NCBI RefSeq assembly: GCF_026343185.1
Contig: NZ_JAPEMA010000001.1
Coordinates: forward strand, 3,720,001 to 3,784,000
Reading direction: 5' to 3'
DNA from: Streptomyces sp. NBC_00091
GTDB taxonomy: Bacteria > Actinomycetota > Actinomycetes > Streptomycetales > Streptomycetaceae
DNA length: 64,000 bases
The notes under the pieces were generated by a model. That model did not search any database and had not been told where the DNA came from. It saw only the letters and a program-made list of their open reading frames with translations. A program made the translations under genes and the position numbers. Of the stretch, positions 8,907 to 18,717 are shown piece by piece; the stretch's first letter is position 1, and each line of letters opens with the position of its first letter.

Positions 8907-8910
<4 letters not shown>
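8218..8910 (+). CDS. Phosphonatase-like HAD hydrolase (PhnX-related)
   Basis: A 230-residue HAD protein whose motif I is LDMAGTTV with nucleophile D12; the 'DxAGT' form is peculiar to phosphonoacetaldehyde hydrolase and its relatives. In the cap, MGESKIS places K59 where PhnX has its Schiff-base lysine (M-G-x-x-K). Motif II is ALTTGFAR and motif IV VVAGDTAYD. It should cleave the C-P bond of a phosphono-aldehyde made by the preceding oxidase. The chosen ATG 8218 has GGTGAG upstream; GTG 8209 overlapping the previous stop is an alternative. It overlaps the next gene by 4 bp, indicating coupling. Confidence 0.8.
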
Positions 8911-9948
<1,038 letters not shown>

Positions 9949-9956
<8 letters not shown>

Positions 9957-11031
9957 CGCCCCGCAGCGGGCCACAGCCCCCACAGCCCCCACGGCCGCCG
10001 CCCCCACCGCAGCCGCCGCCCCCACCGCAGCCGCCGCCCCCGCTGCCACCGCCCCCGCCCCCGCCGGGGCGCTCCCGCCCCGGCCGGCCCCCGCCGGCAC
10101 CGCCGTCCCGCACCAGCACTCCGCCCCGGCGGCGGACCCCGCCCGCCAGGACGCACCCGCCCCCGCGTCCGGCGCCGGGCCCCGCCCCGACGGCCCCCCG
10201 CAGGGGCCCCGGCGGTGGGCGCGCCTCGCGTGGACCCTGCCCCCGGTGGCCGTGCTCGCGCTGGTGTTCCTCTACCCCCTCGCGCTGGTGGTGCAGCAGT
10301 CCTTCACCCCCGAGAACGGCGGCGGCCCCCTCGACGCCTACTCCGCCGTCTTCGCCTCCACCGCCTTCCGCGAGGCCCTCGGCACCACCGTCTGGCTGGC
10401 CGTCGGCGCCACCGTCGGCTGCCTGCTCCTCGGCTTCACCCTCGCCCTGGTCATCGCCTTCGTCCCCTTCCCCGGAGCCAAGGCCGTCGCCAAGTTCATC
10501 GACGTCTTCCTCTCCTTCCCCTCCTTCCTCATCACCCTCGCCCTCCTCTTCATCTACGGCACGGTCGGCATGGCCAACGGGGTCTGGACCGATGTCCTCG
10601 GCGTCGCCGACGGCCCCTTCCACTTCCTCTCCACCCCCTGGGGCGTCCTCCTCGCGGAGATCACGTACTTCACGCCCTTCGTGATGCGCCCGCTGCTCGC
10701 CGCCTTCTCCCAGCTGGACACCGCCCAGCTGGAGGTCGCCGCGGGCCTCGGCGCCCGCCCCGCCCGGATCGTCCGCCAGGTGATCCTTCCCGAGGCCCTG
10801 CCCGCCCTGGCCGCGGGCGGCAGCCTCGTCCTCGTCATGTGCCTCAACGAGTTCGGGATCGTCCTGTTCACCGGGGCCAAGGACGTCACGACCCTGCCGA
10901 TGCTCGTCTACGGCAAGGCGATCCTCGAATCCGACTACGCGGCCGCCTGCGTGGTCGCCGTCGTCAACATCGCGATATCCGTCGGCCTGTTCGGCCTCTA
11001 CCGGGTGGTGGGCAAGCGTGCTGGTGCATAG
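9949..11031 (+). CDS. ABC transporter permease, aminoethylphosphonate type, with long N-terminal tail
   Basis: A 360-residue permease. Residues about 85-360 form a six-TM ABC permease with the EAA loop (LEVAAGLGARPARIVRQVILP). In front is an unusual Ala/Pro/Thr-rich tail of about 80 residues (repeated 'PTAAA') encoded by near-perfect 18-bp repeats around 9985-10050; it should be cytoplasmic and disordered. PhnU-like permeases normally lack such a tail. The ATG lies inside the end of the ATPase gene and the gene overlaps the next permease by 14 bp. Confidence 0.8.
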
Positions 11032-11815
11032 CAAGAGCGGCCGCTGGGCCGCCTGGGCCCTCTTCGGCCTCCTCTTCCTGCCCCTCTTCGCCCTGCCCCT
11101 GCTCGTGGTCGTGGCCGCCTCGTTCTCCACCCACTGGTCCGGGGCCTTCCCCTCCGGGCCGACCACCGAGAACTACGCCTCCGCCGTCCAGGGGGAATCG
11201 CTCCAGGCCCTGACCACCTCCCTGGTCACCGCCCTGGCCGCCAGCGTGCTCGCGCTGACCGTCGGCACCTGGGCCGCGCTGGCCGCCGCCGGGCTGAAGA
11301 AGCGCGGAAAGCGCTGCCTGGACGCCCTGTTCATGCTGCCGGTCGCCGTGCCGTCCGTGGTCGTCGGCCTCGCCGTGCTCGTCGCCTTCAGCCGGCCGCC
11401 GCTGCTCCTCAACGGCACCAGCTCCATCGTCATCCTGGCGCACACGATTCTTGTCACGGCGTTCGCCTATCAGTCGGTTTCGGCGGCGATCGTACGTCTC
11501 GACCCCGCGTACGAGCAGGCCGCGGCCTCCCTCGGCGCCCGTCCCGGCTACGTGCTGTGGCGGGTCCGCCTCCCGCTCCTGCTGCCGTCGCTCACCGCGG
11601 CCGCGGGGCTCTGCTTCGCCCTGTCCATGGGCGAGCTGAGCGCCACGATGATGCTGTACCCCCCGGACTGGATGCCCCTCCCGGTCCGCGTCTTCACCGC
11701 CACCGACCGCGGCTCGCTCTTCGGCGGTTCCGCCGTCGCCGTGGTCCTGATGGCCACCACCCTGCTGGTGCTGCTGGCCGTCTCCCGGATCCGCACCCGG
11801 GCCTCGTACCGCTGA
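11018..11815 (+). CDS. ABC transporter permease, aminoethylphosphonate type
   Basis: A 265-residue inner-membrane permease with about six hydrophobic segments and the EAA-type loop YEQAAASLGARPGYVLWRVR before the last two. It resembles PhnV/PotC/FbpB second-half permeases. The GTG start lies 14 bp inside the previous permease gene, so both halves of the membrane channel are translated together. A 45-bp gap with AAGGAAG precedes the binding protein gene. Confidence 0.82.
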   Translation: MLVHSKSGRWAAWALFGLLFLPLFALPLLVVVAASFSTHWSGAFPSGPTTENYASAVQGESLQALTTSLVTALAASVLALTVGTWAALAAAGLKKRGKRCLDALFMLPVAVPSVVVGLAVLVAFSRPPLLLNGTSSIVILAHTILVTAFAYQSVSAAIVRLDPAYEQAAASLGARPGYVLWRVRLPLLLPSLTAAAGLCFALSMGELSATMMLYPPDWMPLPVRVFTATDRGSLFGGSAVAVVLMATTLLVLLAVSRIRTRASYR

Positions 11816-11860
11816 CGTCCCCCGACCCCCGCTGACTCCCTTTCCCCGTAAGGAAGTTCC

Positions 11861-12964
11861 ATGCCCAGCAAGCTCGTGCTCCGTACCGCCGCCGCCCTCA
11901 CCGGCAGCCTCGCCCTCGCCGTCTCCCTCACCGCCTGCGGCGGTTCCACCCCGGCCGGCTCCGCCTCCTCCGCGTCCGCCGACTCCGGCAAGGGCGGCGG
12001 CGAGAAGGTCGTCACCGTCTACAGCGCCGACGGCCTCAAGAGCGACAAGGGCGACGGCTGGTACAACCGGGTCTTCGCCGACTTCACCAAGAAGACCGGC
12101 ATCGAGGTCAAGTACGTCGAAGGCGGCTCGGGCGAGATGGTCCAGCGCGCCGTCCGCGAGAAGACCAACACCCAGGCCGACGTGCTGATCACGCTGCCGC
12201 CCTTCATCCAGCAGGCCGACGGCAAGGGCCTGCTCCAGGCGTACACCCCGCAGGGCGCCGACAAGGTCAACGGCGCCGACAAGGCCGCCGACGGCAAGTG
12301 GACCTCGGTCGTCAACAACTACTTCGGCTTCATCTACAACAAGAAGGAGCTCGCCCAGGCCCCCAAGACCTGGGAGGAGCTGCTCGACGCCAAGTACAAG
12401 GGCAAGCTCCAGTACTCCACCCCGGGCGTCGCGGGCGACGGCACGGCCGTCCTCATCAAGTCGATGCACGACTTCGGCGGCAAGGAGCCGGCGATGGAGT
12501 ACCTCAAGAAGCTCCAGGCCAACAACGTCGGCCCCTCCTCCTCCACCAGCAAGCTCGCGCCGAAGACCGACAAGGGCGAGCTGCTCGTCGCCAACGGCGA
12601 CGTCCAGATGAACTTCGCGCAGTCCAAGTCCATGCCGAACCTGGGCATCTGGTTCCCCGCGAAGGACGGCGGCAAGCCCACCACCTTCGCCCTCCCGTAC
12701 GCGGCCGGCCTCGTCACCAAGGCCCCGCACACCGAGAACGGCAAGAAGCTCCTCGACTACATGCTCTCCGAGGAGGCGCAGAAGCTGGTCAGCGAGGTCG
12801 GCGGCGGCTTCCCGGCCCGTACGGACGTCAAGCCGACCGACGCCAACGCCATCGAGCTCACCAAGCTCATGACCGGGGTCGAGGTCTTCGAGCCGGACTG
12901 GGCCGACATCGACAAGAACCTCACCGCCCACGTCGACGCGTGGAAGTCCGCGACCGGCAGCTGA
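11861..12964 (+). CDS. Substrate-binding lipoprotein of the aminophosphonate ABC transporter
   Basis: A 367-residue extracellular solute-binding protein. It begins with a lipoprotein signal, lipobox LTAC with Cys near residue 26, followed by a Ser/Gly/Ala linker, then a two-lobed periplasmic-binding fold (VVTVYSADGLKSDKGDGWYN; PKTWEELLDAKYKGKLQYS). It belongs with the PhnS/AEP-binding and iron/spermidine-binding proteins. AAGGAAG at 11849-11855 is a good ribosome site. Context makes an aminophosphonate the likely ligand. Confidence 0.82.
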   Translation: MPSKLVLRTAAALTGSLALAVSLTACGGSTPAGSASSASADSGKGGGEKVVTVYSADGLKSDKGDGWYNRVFADFTKKTGIEVKYVEGGSGEMVQRAVREKTNTQADVLITLPPFIQQADGKGLLQAYTPQGADKVNGADKAADGKWTSVVNNYFGFIYNKKELAQAPKTWEELLDAKYKGKLQYSTPGVAGDGTAVLIKSMHDFGGKEPAMEYLKKLQANNVGPSSSTSKLAPKTDKGELLVANGDVQMNFAQSKSMPNLGIWFPAKDGGKPTTFALPYAAGLVTKAPHTENGKKLLDYMLSEEAQKLVSEVGGGFPARTDVKPTDANAIELTKLMTGVEVFEPDWADIDKNLTAHVDAWKSATGS

Positions 12965-13009
12965 GCCTTAACCCCCCGGCCACCCAGGGCCGCAATAGTC
13001 ACCAATGCA

Positions 13010-13025
13010 TAACGGGTCTGGACCG
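13010..13025 (+). promoter_or_regulatory. Candidate operator of the phosphonate regulon (copy 2)
   Basis: TAACGGGTCTGGACCG lies 91 bp before the secreted phosphodiesterase gene. Its first ten bases equal those of the site at 7000-7009, and its core (13014-13025) is near-palindromic GGTCTGGACC. This suggests that the downstream gene has its own promoter under the same regulator. Confidence 0.55.
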
Positions 13026-13116
13026 AAGGATGCCCCTCCGGTCCGGACCCGCCGCACGTCCCGTACGTCCAGTACGCCCTGTCGAGCCTTCCCCACGATT
13101 ACTCCCGGAGGAGTAC

Positions 13117-14640
13117 GTGTCCCCTGTCCTGTCCGGACGCACCCTCGCCGTGGCCGCCACCGCCACGGCCCTGCTCGCCACCGCCCTCGGCGCCACCACG
13201 GCCGCCGCCGCCCCCGAGGCGACGCAGGCGACCACCGACAAGGTCCTCGTCATCGGTCTCGACGGGGTGGTCCTCGACCGCCTCAAGGCCGCCAACGCCC
13301 CGCACCTCCAGGGCCTGATGGCCCAGGGCCTGACCGCCCGCAGCACCCTCTACGCCAACCCGATGGCCGCCACCTCCTCCGGCCCCGGCTGGTCCACCAT
13401 CGCCACCGGCGTCTGGCCCGACAAGCACGGCGTGAAGGACAACTCCTTCACAGGCAAGAACTACACCGCCTACCCGGACTTCCTGACCCGGATCGAGAAC
13501 GCCAAGCCGACGCTCAACACCTACGCGGCGGCCGACTGGGAGCCCATCACCTCCACCGACCAGAACGGCCCGATCTTCTCCGCCAAGGTCGACAAGCGCC
13601 TCTCCCTCAAGGGCGACCGCGACGGCTACGGCAACGAGGACCCGAAGATCGCCGCCGCGGCCGCCGCCGAACTCCAGAACCAGAACCCGGACGCCGCCTT
13701 CGTCTACCTCGGCCAGGTCGACAGCGCCGGACACTCCTACGGCGCCGCCAGCCGCCAGTACCTCGACGCGATAGGCCGCGTCGACACGCTGGTCGGCCAG
13801 GTGCTCACCGCCGTCCAGAACCGCCCCACCTACGCCCAGGAGAACTGGAAGATCCTGGTCACCACCGACCACGGCCACACCGACTCCGGCGGCCACGGCG
13901 GCTCCACCATCCAGGAGCGCGGCACCTTCGTCATCGCCAAGGGCGCCGGGATCCCCGCCGGTTCGCTGCGCGAGGACGTCAAGCTCGTCGACGTCGCCGC
14001 GACCGCGCTCGCCCAGGTCGGCGTCCCCGCCGCGCTGGACGGCGTACCGCTGGGCGCCGCCGACAGCGACCCCTTCGACACCCTGCGCCCCAGCCTCCAG
14101 GCCCGCGTGGACGAGACCGCGATCCCCGCCGGCACCAAGGGCTTCACGCACACCCCGCCCGCCGGCTGGTCGGTCGACAACTCGAAGATGGGCACCGGCG
14201 GCGTCACCGAGTGGGCCGGCTGGGCCTTCGCCACCGACGAGTTCTGGAGCCAGGCGCAGCGCGACCAGTGGCGCGAGCTGAACGTCCGCTCCCGTGACGT
14301 CTTCGCCGTCGCCGACTCCGACGAGTGGGACGACAAGAGCCACACCGGCAGCTTCGACTCCACCCTGATCACCCCCAAGTGGCCCGTCACCGGCGGCACC
14401 ACGCGCACCCTCGCCTTCCAGACCCACTACCGCCACGAGGCCGGCCAGACCGCGCAGGTCCTGGTCTCCTACAACGGCGGCGCCGCGACCGTCGTCAAGA
14501 ACTACACCGCCGACGCCGTCGCGAAGGGCGAGTCCATCGCCCTCCAGGTCCCGGCCGGCGCCACCGACGTCCAGGTCCGCTTCCGCTACAGCGGCAGCAA
14601 CAACTGGTACTGGACCGTGGACAACGTCACCCTCGGCTGA
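13117..14640 (+). CDS. Secreted alkaline-phosphatase-superfamily phosphodiesterase with C-terminal beta-sandwich
   Basis: A 507-residue exported enzyme. The signal peptide ends near TTAAAAPEA (residue 32). Residues about 42-310 are a type I phosphodiesterase/nucleotide pyrophosphatase domain: metal ligand in VIGLDGV, a Ser/Thr nucleophile region MAATSSGPGWSTIATG, D..H in VDSAGHSYG, and TTDHGHTDSGGHGG. This superfamily includes phosphonoacetate hydrolase. Residues about 350-507 look like a jelly-roll or MAM-type domain (GSNNWYWTVDNVTLG). GTG 13117 follows GGAGGAG closely. It may release phosphate or phosphonate outside the cell; the substrate is unproven. Confidence 0.8.
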   Translation: MSPVLSGRTLAVAATATALLATALGATTAAAAPEATQATTDKVLVIGLDGVVLDRLKAANAPHLQGLMAQGLTARSTLYANPMAATSSGPGWSTIATGVWPDKHGVKDNSFTGKNYTAYPDFLTRIENAKPTLNTYAAADWEPITSTDQNGPIFSAKVDKRLSLKGDRDGYGNEDPKIAAAAAAELQNQNPDAAFVYLGQVDSAGHSYGAASRQYLDAIGRVDTLVGQVLTAVQNRPTYAQENWKILVTTDHGHTDSGGHGGSTIQERGTFVIAKGAGIPAGSLREDVKLVDVAATALAQVGVPAALDGVPLGAADSDPFDTLRPSLQARVDETAIPAGTKGFTHTPPAGWSVDNSKMGTGGVTEWAGWAFATDEFWSQAQRDQWRELNVRSRDVFAVADSDEWDDKSHTGSFDSTLITPKWPVTGGTTRTLAFQTHYRHEAGQTAQVLVSYNGGAATVVKNYTADAVAKGESIALQVPAGATDVQVRFRYSGSNNWYWTVDNVTLG

Positions 14641-14761
14641 CCCGTTCCACCCCGGCCGTCCGGGCCGTGGACGCCCGTCCCGTCCACGGCCCCCGGCCGC
14701 TAGGGTGGTACAGACCAGAGGCCCCCGAGGTCAGAGGCCCCGCAGAGCGGAGAACAGTCCC

Positions 14762-15541
14762 GTGGCAGAGCGCAAGCCGATCGAATCCTGGCTCACCGAC
14801 ATGGACGGGGTCCTCATCCACGAGGGCACCCCGATCCCCGGCGCGGATGCCTTCATCAAGCGGCTGCGCGAGTCCGGCAAGCCCTTCCTGGTGCTGACCA
14901 ACAACTCCATCTACACCCCGCGCGACCTCCAGGCCCGGCTCAGCCGGATGGGCCTGGACGTGCCCGTCGAGAACATCTGGACCTCGGCGCTCGCCACCGC
15001 GAAGTTCCTCGACGACCAGCGCCCGGGCGGCACCGCGTACGTCATCGGCGAGGCGGGCCTGACCACAGCCCTGCACGACATCGGCTACATCCTGACCGAT
15101 CACGAGCCCGATTATGTCGTTTTGGGCGAAACGCGTACGTACAGCTTCGAGGCGATGACCAAGGCCGTCCGGCTGATCAACGGCGGCGCCCGCTTCATCT
15201 GCACCAACCCCGACGAGACCGGCCCCTCCACCGAGGGCCCGCTCCCGGCCACGGGCGCGGTCGCCGCGCTGATCACCAAGGCGACCGGCAAGAAGCCGTA
15301 CTTCGCCGGCAAGCCCAACCCGCTGATGATGCGCACGGGCCTGAACGCCATCGGCGCGCACTCCGAGACCAGCGCGATGATCGGCGACCGCATGGACACC
15401 GACGTGCTGGCCGGGCTGGAGGCGGGCATGCAGACCTTCCTCGTGCTGACCGGCCTGACCACGCTCGAGGACACCGAGAAGTTCCCGTACCGCCCGACGA
15501 AGACGGTCGACTCCATCGCCGATCTGATCGACCTCGTGTAG
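14762..15541 (+). CDS. NagD-like HAD-IIA phosphatase
   Basis: A 259-residue HAD-IIA hydrolase: motif I LTDMDGVLIHEG near residue 11, motif II FLVLTNNSIYTPRDL, motif III FAGKPNPLMM and motif IV MIGDRMDTDVLAGLEAG. NagD/AraL-type enzymes dephosphorylate nucleotides and sugar phosphates. TAGGGT at 14701-14706 is a good -10 box, and TGGTACAGACCA at 14706-14717 overlaps it, a weak match to the dre-type sites elsewhere in the window. The gene is monocistronic and followed by a hairpin. Confidence 0.85.
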   Translation: MAERKPIESWLTDMDGVLIHEGTPIPGADAFIKRLRESGKPFLVLTNNSIYTPRDLQARLSRMGLDVPVENIWTSALATAKFLDDQRPGGTAYVIGEAGLTTALHDIGYILTDHEPDYVVLGETRTYSFEAMTKAVRLINGGARFICTNPDETGPSTEGPLPATGAVAALITKATGKKPYFAGKPNPLMMRTGLNAIGAHSETSAMIGDRMDTDVLAGLEAGMQTFLVLTGLTTLEDTEKFPYRPTKTVDSIADLIDLV

Positions 15542-15583
15542 CCGGGCATTAGCGCGTACGGCTGACACGTACGGGCCAAGAGG

Positions 15584-15609
15584 GCGCCGCTCCGGATGCG
15601 GAGCGGCGC
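15584..15609 (+). terminator. Hairpin after the HAD gene
   Basis: GCGCCGCTCC (15584-15593) pairs perfectly with 15600-15609 across a 6-nt loop, 43 bp after the HAD stop codon and before the next ribosome site. Confidence 0.65.
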
Positions 15610-15644
15610 GCCGCGCGTGAATCTCCTTGTTGAGGAGGTTCACC

Positions 15645-16247
15645 ATGCGCTGCTCTCTGATCGCTCTCCGTGTCGCCGGGGTGGCCGTCGCCCTGACGGC
15701 CGCCACCATCGTGACCGCCCCCGCAGCCCTCGCGAACGAGTGGGACCGCGGCGGCGTCTCGGCGGACCCGAACCCGGCCGAACCGGGGGAGCGGGTCAAG
15801 ATCCGCGTCCGGGGCTGCGACGGCGACCGGGGGGTGGCCCTTTCCCCCGTCTTCGTGTCGGAGGCCCGGCTGTCCCCGGGCCGCGGCGAGGGCCGGACCC
15901 TCTGGGGCGAGGCCACCGTCCGCTCGCACGCCGACCGGGGCTGGCACGAGATCCGGATCAAGTGCGAGGGCGCTGACGGCCTGCGCGGCTCGGTCGAGAT
16001 CCGCCACCGCGACCACCACCGACCCGACCCGCACCGATCCCCGGTCTGGCCGGTCCACGCGGGCGGCGGTGCGATGTCCGCCGAGATCGCCGAGTCCACC
16101 CGGCTGGCGGCGGCCGCGAAGAAGAACCACTCCGGCGACGGCCCCGGGCTGCCGCACACCGTGATCGGCGCCGTCCTCGCCGCCGCGGCCACCCTGGCGG
16201 TCGCCGGCCGGGCCATCACCCTGCGCCGCCGCCGCAACGGCGGATGA
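15645..16247 (+). CDS. Exported protein with LPHTV tail signal, probable partner of the adjacent sortase
   Basis: A 200-residue protein: signal peptide ending APAALA-NE (about residue 31), a beta-rich domain (VSADPNPAEPGERVKIRVRGC), a His/Pro-rich stretch, and a C-terminus of LPHTV, about 20 hydrophobic residues and RRRRNGG. That tail has the layout of a sortase sorting signal but with Val in place of Gly. The class F sortase gene begins 4 bp before its stop, so the two are translationally coupled and likely work as enzyme and substrate. GAGGAGG at 15632-15638 fixes the start at ATG 15645. Function beyond surface display is unknown. Confidence 0.75.
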   Translation: MRCSLIALRVAGVAVALTAATIVTAPAALANEWDRGGVSADPNPAEPGERVKIRVRGCDGDRGVALSPVFVSEARLSPGRGEGRTLWGEATVRSHADRGWHEIRIKCEGADGLRGSVEIRHRDHHRPDPHRSPVWPVHAGGGAMSAEIAESTRLAAAAKKNHSGDGPGLPHTVIGAVLAAAATLAVAGRAITLRRRRNGG

Positions 16248-16912
16248 GCGAGGCCAGGGCCTCCGCCGGCGGCCGGCTGCTGACCTTCGCCGCCTGGACG
16301 GTGCTGGTGCTGGGCCTGTGGCTGTGGGGCAAGGAGATCACCGGGGTCCCGCCCGGTCCGTCCGCCGGGCAGGCCGGCGGGCAGCCGGGGCCGGCCCTCC
16401 CGGCCGCGCGGGCCCCGCTGTCCGGGGCGATGCCCGCGCGGGTCGACGTACCGTCCCTGGGCGTACGGGCGCCGGTGATCGCCCGCGGCCTGGACGCCCA
16501 GGGGGCGATCGACCCGCCGCCCTACGCGCTCCCGGGCACGGTGGGTTGGTGGGGCGCGGGCCCGGCGCCCGGTGCGGCGGGGGCCGCGCTGATGGTGGGG
16601 CACGTGGACACGAGGTCCAAGCCGGCCGTCTTCTTCGGCCTGAGCACGCTCAAGCCGGGGCAGAAGATCCGCGTGGCGCGGGCCGACGGCACGGTCGCCG
16701 AGTTCACCGTCGAGGACGTACGGGTCTACGAGCGCGCGGGCTTCGACCCGCACAAGGCGTACGGGCCCCGGGTCGAGGGGCGCGCCGAACTGCGGCTGGT
16801 GACCTGCGGCGGGAACTACGACAAGGCGGCCGGGGAGTACTCGGCGAACGTGGTGGTCTCCGCGTACCTGACGGGCGCGGGAGCCAAGCCGAGCGGGGCG
16901 GCGGCGGTCTAG
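16244..16912 (+). CDS. Class F sortase, apparently lacking the catalytic arginine
   Basis: A 222-residue membrane-anchored transpeptidase: one N-terminal TM (residues about 12-26), a Gly/Pro linker and a sortase barrel from about residue 65. His120 (MVGHVDT) and Cys188 (LVTCGG) of the active site are present. No Arg occurs anywhere after Cys188, although sortases use an Arg on the next strand, so activity may differ. The gene overlaps its presumed substrate by 4 bp. Class F sortases are typical of actinobacteria and their targets are poorly known. Confidence 0.8.
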   Translation: MSEARASAGGRLLTFAAWTVLVLGLWLWGKEITGVPPGPSAGQAGGQPGPALPAARAPLSGAMPARVDVPSLGVRAPVIARGLDAQGAIDPPPYALPGTVGWWGAGPAPGAAGAALMVGHVDTRSKPAVFFGLSTLKPGQKIRVARADGTVAEFTVEDVRVYERAGFDPHKAYGPRVEGRAELRLVTCGGNYDKAAGEYSANVVVSAYLTGAGAKPSGAAAV

Positions 16913-16957
16913 GCCGTCCGGGTGGCCTGGGTAGCTCGGGTAGCCCGTGGGAGGAAC

Positions 16958-16997
16958 GAAGAAGCCCCCCGCAGCTTTCGCTGTGGGGGGCTTCTTC
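16958..16997. terminator. Strong hairpin between sortase gene and tRNA-Lys
   Basis: A 17-bp stem (16958-16974 with 16981-16997, one G-T pair) with a 6-nt loop, containing six consecutive C-G pairs and AAGAAG/CTTCTT ends. It can terminate both the sortase transcript and the convergent tRNA-Lys transcript. Confidence 0.85.
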
Positions 16998-17004
16998 CTG
17001 TCTG

Positions 17005-17078
17005 TGCGCCGCCAGGGACTCGAACCCCGGACCCGCTGATTAAGAGTCAGCTGCTCTAACCAACTGAGCTAGCGGCGC
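17005..17078 (-). tRNA. tRNA-Lys (CUU), copy 1
   Basis: Reading the minus strand gives a 74-nt cloverleaf: acceptor GCGCCGC paired with GCGGCGC, D-arm GCTC..GAGC, anticodon stem GCTGA/TCAGC with loop CTCTTAA (anticodon CTT), T-arm with GGTTCGAGTCC and discriminator A. It is identical to the copies at 22748-22821 and 30754-30827. CCA is not encoded. Confidence 0.95.
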
Positions 17079-17263
17079 TTGGTGACAGGGAAAACTCTAC
17101 CCCACCTCCAGAGGTGCTCGTGACCAGCCGCGCCCGCGTTGTCCGATTAACCCATGTTTAGGGGGTTTGTCGTGCACGATATGTCTGGTCGAGCCGAATC
17201 TGATGCCCCGACAGATGCGTGCCCGGCCGACCAGTGGACGAGCAGGGGAGTGGACGGAACCGC

Positions 17264-18706
17264 ATGACGATGCAGCCTCCGGTGCATGTGCAGATGCCGA
17301 CGCCGATGACGATGCCGGTCTTCGAGGAGTACGAGCCCGCCGGCGACTGCGTGTGCCTCGGGTGCGCGCAGCGGCGCCGCACCCTCGCGCGCGGGCGGGC
17401 CATAACGCTGCGCGACGGGGGACACCCGGCCGCGCGCGGAGCCCGCCGGGCGCTGGTGCTGGCGACCGCGGCCGGGGTGGTCCTGGGCGGCGGCGGGTCG
17501 GCCGCGCTGGCCGCGGCCAAGCCGGCCCCCGGCCCCGGACCGGTGGCCCTGGACGACAGGGACGGCAAGAACGACAGGGACGGCCGGGACGGCCGCGACG
17601 CCCCGGGCAGCCCGCAGGGCGGCCGGGCCCCGCTGCACGGACGCCCGGCCCCCGGGCCGCGCCCGCCGTCCTCCCCTGCGGGGCGGCCGGGCGCGCCGCC
17701 CGCCGTGAAGGCCGTCGACCGGGCCACGATCATCAACCGGGCGAAGCTCTGGCTGGACGCCAAGGTCCCCTACAGCATGTCCGAGTACTGGTCGGACGGC
17801 TACCGGCAGGACTGCTCGGGATACGTCTCCATGGCCTGGAACCTTGGTACGAACGAGTGGACCGGCAGCCTCGACACCTTCGCCACGAAGATCACGAAGG
17901 AGGAGCTGCTCCCGGGGGACATGCTGCTCTTCCACAACCCGGCGGACCCCAACAACGGCTCGCACGTCGTCATCTTCGGCGGCTGGGTCGACGAGACGCG
18001 CACGCACTACGTCGCGTACGAGCAGACCCGCCCGACGACGCGGAAGCAGGCTACGCCGTACGGGTACTGGAAGAACTCGGACAAGTACCTCCCCTACCGG
18101 TACAACGGCGTGACCAGCGGGATCCTCCCGGAGGAGCCGGTACCCGGCGCCCCGCCGGCGGGCACGGCCGTCTTCCCCGGGGCGGCCAAGTTCGGCCCGG
18201 GCGCGGACAACGAGTACGTCAGCGAGCTCGGCAAGATGCTGGTCGGGCGCGGCGGCCTGCGGTTCTACCCCAAGGGGCCGAGCACGAAGTGGAGCGACGC
18301 CGACCAGCAGGCCACGCAGGCCTTCCAGCAGGCGCAGGGCTGGACGGGCGCCGACGCCGACGGCATCCCGGGCGAGCACACCTGGCGGTTGCTGGTCCAG
18401 CGGCAGGGCAAGGACATCCCGCCGACGGGACGGACGACACCGCCGGGCCGGCCGGGTCCCGCCGGAGCCCCCGCCTACCCGGGGCCGGGGGTCTTCCGCC
18501 CGGGGCAGTCCCATCCGGCCGTCACCGCCCTCGGCCGCCAGCTGGCGAAGAAGGGCTTCGGCAAGTACTACACGTCCGGCCCGGGCCCCCGCTGGAGCGA
18601 GGCCGACCGCCGCAACGTCGAGGCCTTCCAGCGCGCCCAGGGCTGGCGCGGCGCCTCGGCCAACGGCTACCCGGGCCCGGAAACCTGGCGCCGGCTGTTC
18701 GCATGA
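17264..18706 (+). CDS. Peptidoglycan-binding protein with NlpC/P60-like region
   Basis: About 480 residues. A short Pro/Met-rich cytoplasmic start holds a CVCLGCAQRRR cluster, then one TM (ALVLATAAGVVLGGGGSAALAAA). A disordered linker is followed by a cysteine-peptidase-like region (DCSGYVSMAWNL, then GDMLLFHN and GSHVVIFGGW, i.e. Cys and His in NlpC/CHAP order), and two similar C-terminal repeats ending 'FQxAQGWxGxxADGIPGEHTWRLL' and 'FQRAQGWRGASANGYPGPETWRRL', which are putative peptidoglycan-binding units. ATG 17264 was preferred over 17219 because GGACGG precedes it. The next gene starts 11 bp after the stop, suggesting joint expression. Confidence 0.75.
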   Translation: MTMQPPVHVQMPTPMTMPVFEEYEPAGDCVCLGCAQRRRTLARGRAITLRDGGHPAARGARRALVLATAAGVVLGGGGSAALAAAKPAPGPGPVALDDRDGKNDRDGRDGRDAPGSPQGGRAPLHGRPAPGPRPPSSPAGRPGAPPAVKAVDRATIINRAKLWLDAKVPYSMSEYWSDGYRQDCSGYVSMAWNLGTNEWTGSLDTFATKITKEELLPGDMLLFHNPADPNNGSHVVIFGGWVDETRTHYVAYEQTRPTTRKQATPYGYWKNSDKYLPYRYNGVTSGILPEEPVPGAPPAGTAVFPGAAKFGPGADNEYVSELGKMLVGRGGLRFYPKGPSTKWSDADQQATQAFQQAQGWTGADADGIPGEHTWRLLVQRQGKDIPPTGRTTPPGRPGPAGAPAYPGPGVFRPGQSHPAVTALGRQLAKKGFGKYYTSGPGPRWSEADRRNVEAFQRAQGWRGASANGYPGPETWRRLFA

Positions 18707-18717
18707 CGGAGGCAACG

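Noticed and set aside
12298-13116. Long upstream extension of the phosphodiesterase frame through the binding-protein gene
   Set aside because: The extension is an out-of-frame reading of the lipoprotein gene; GTG 13117 has GGAGGAG and begins a clean signal peptide.
17167-18717. Extension of the SPFH frame over the peptidoglycan-binding gene
   Set aside because: It shadows another real gene; ATG 18718 has GGAGG at proper distance.
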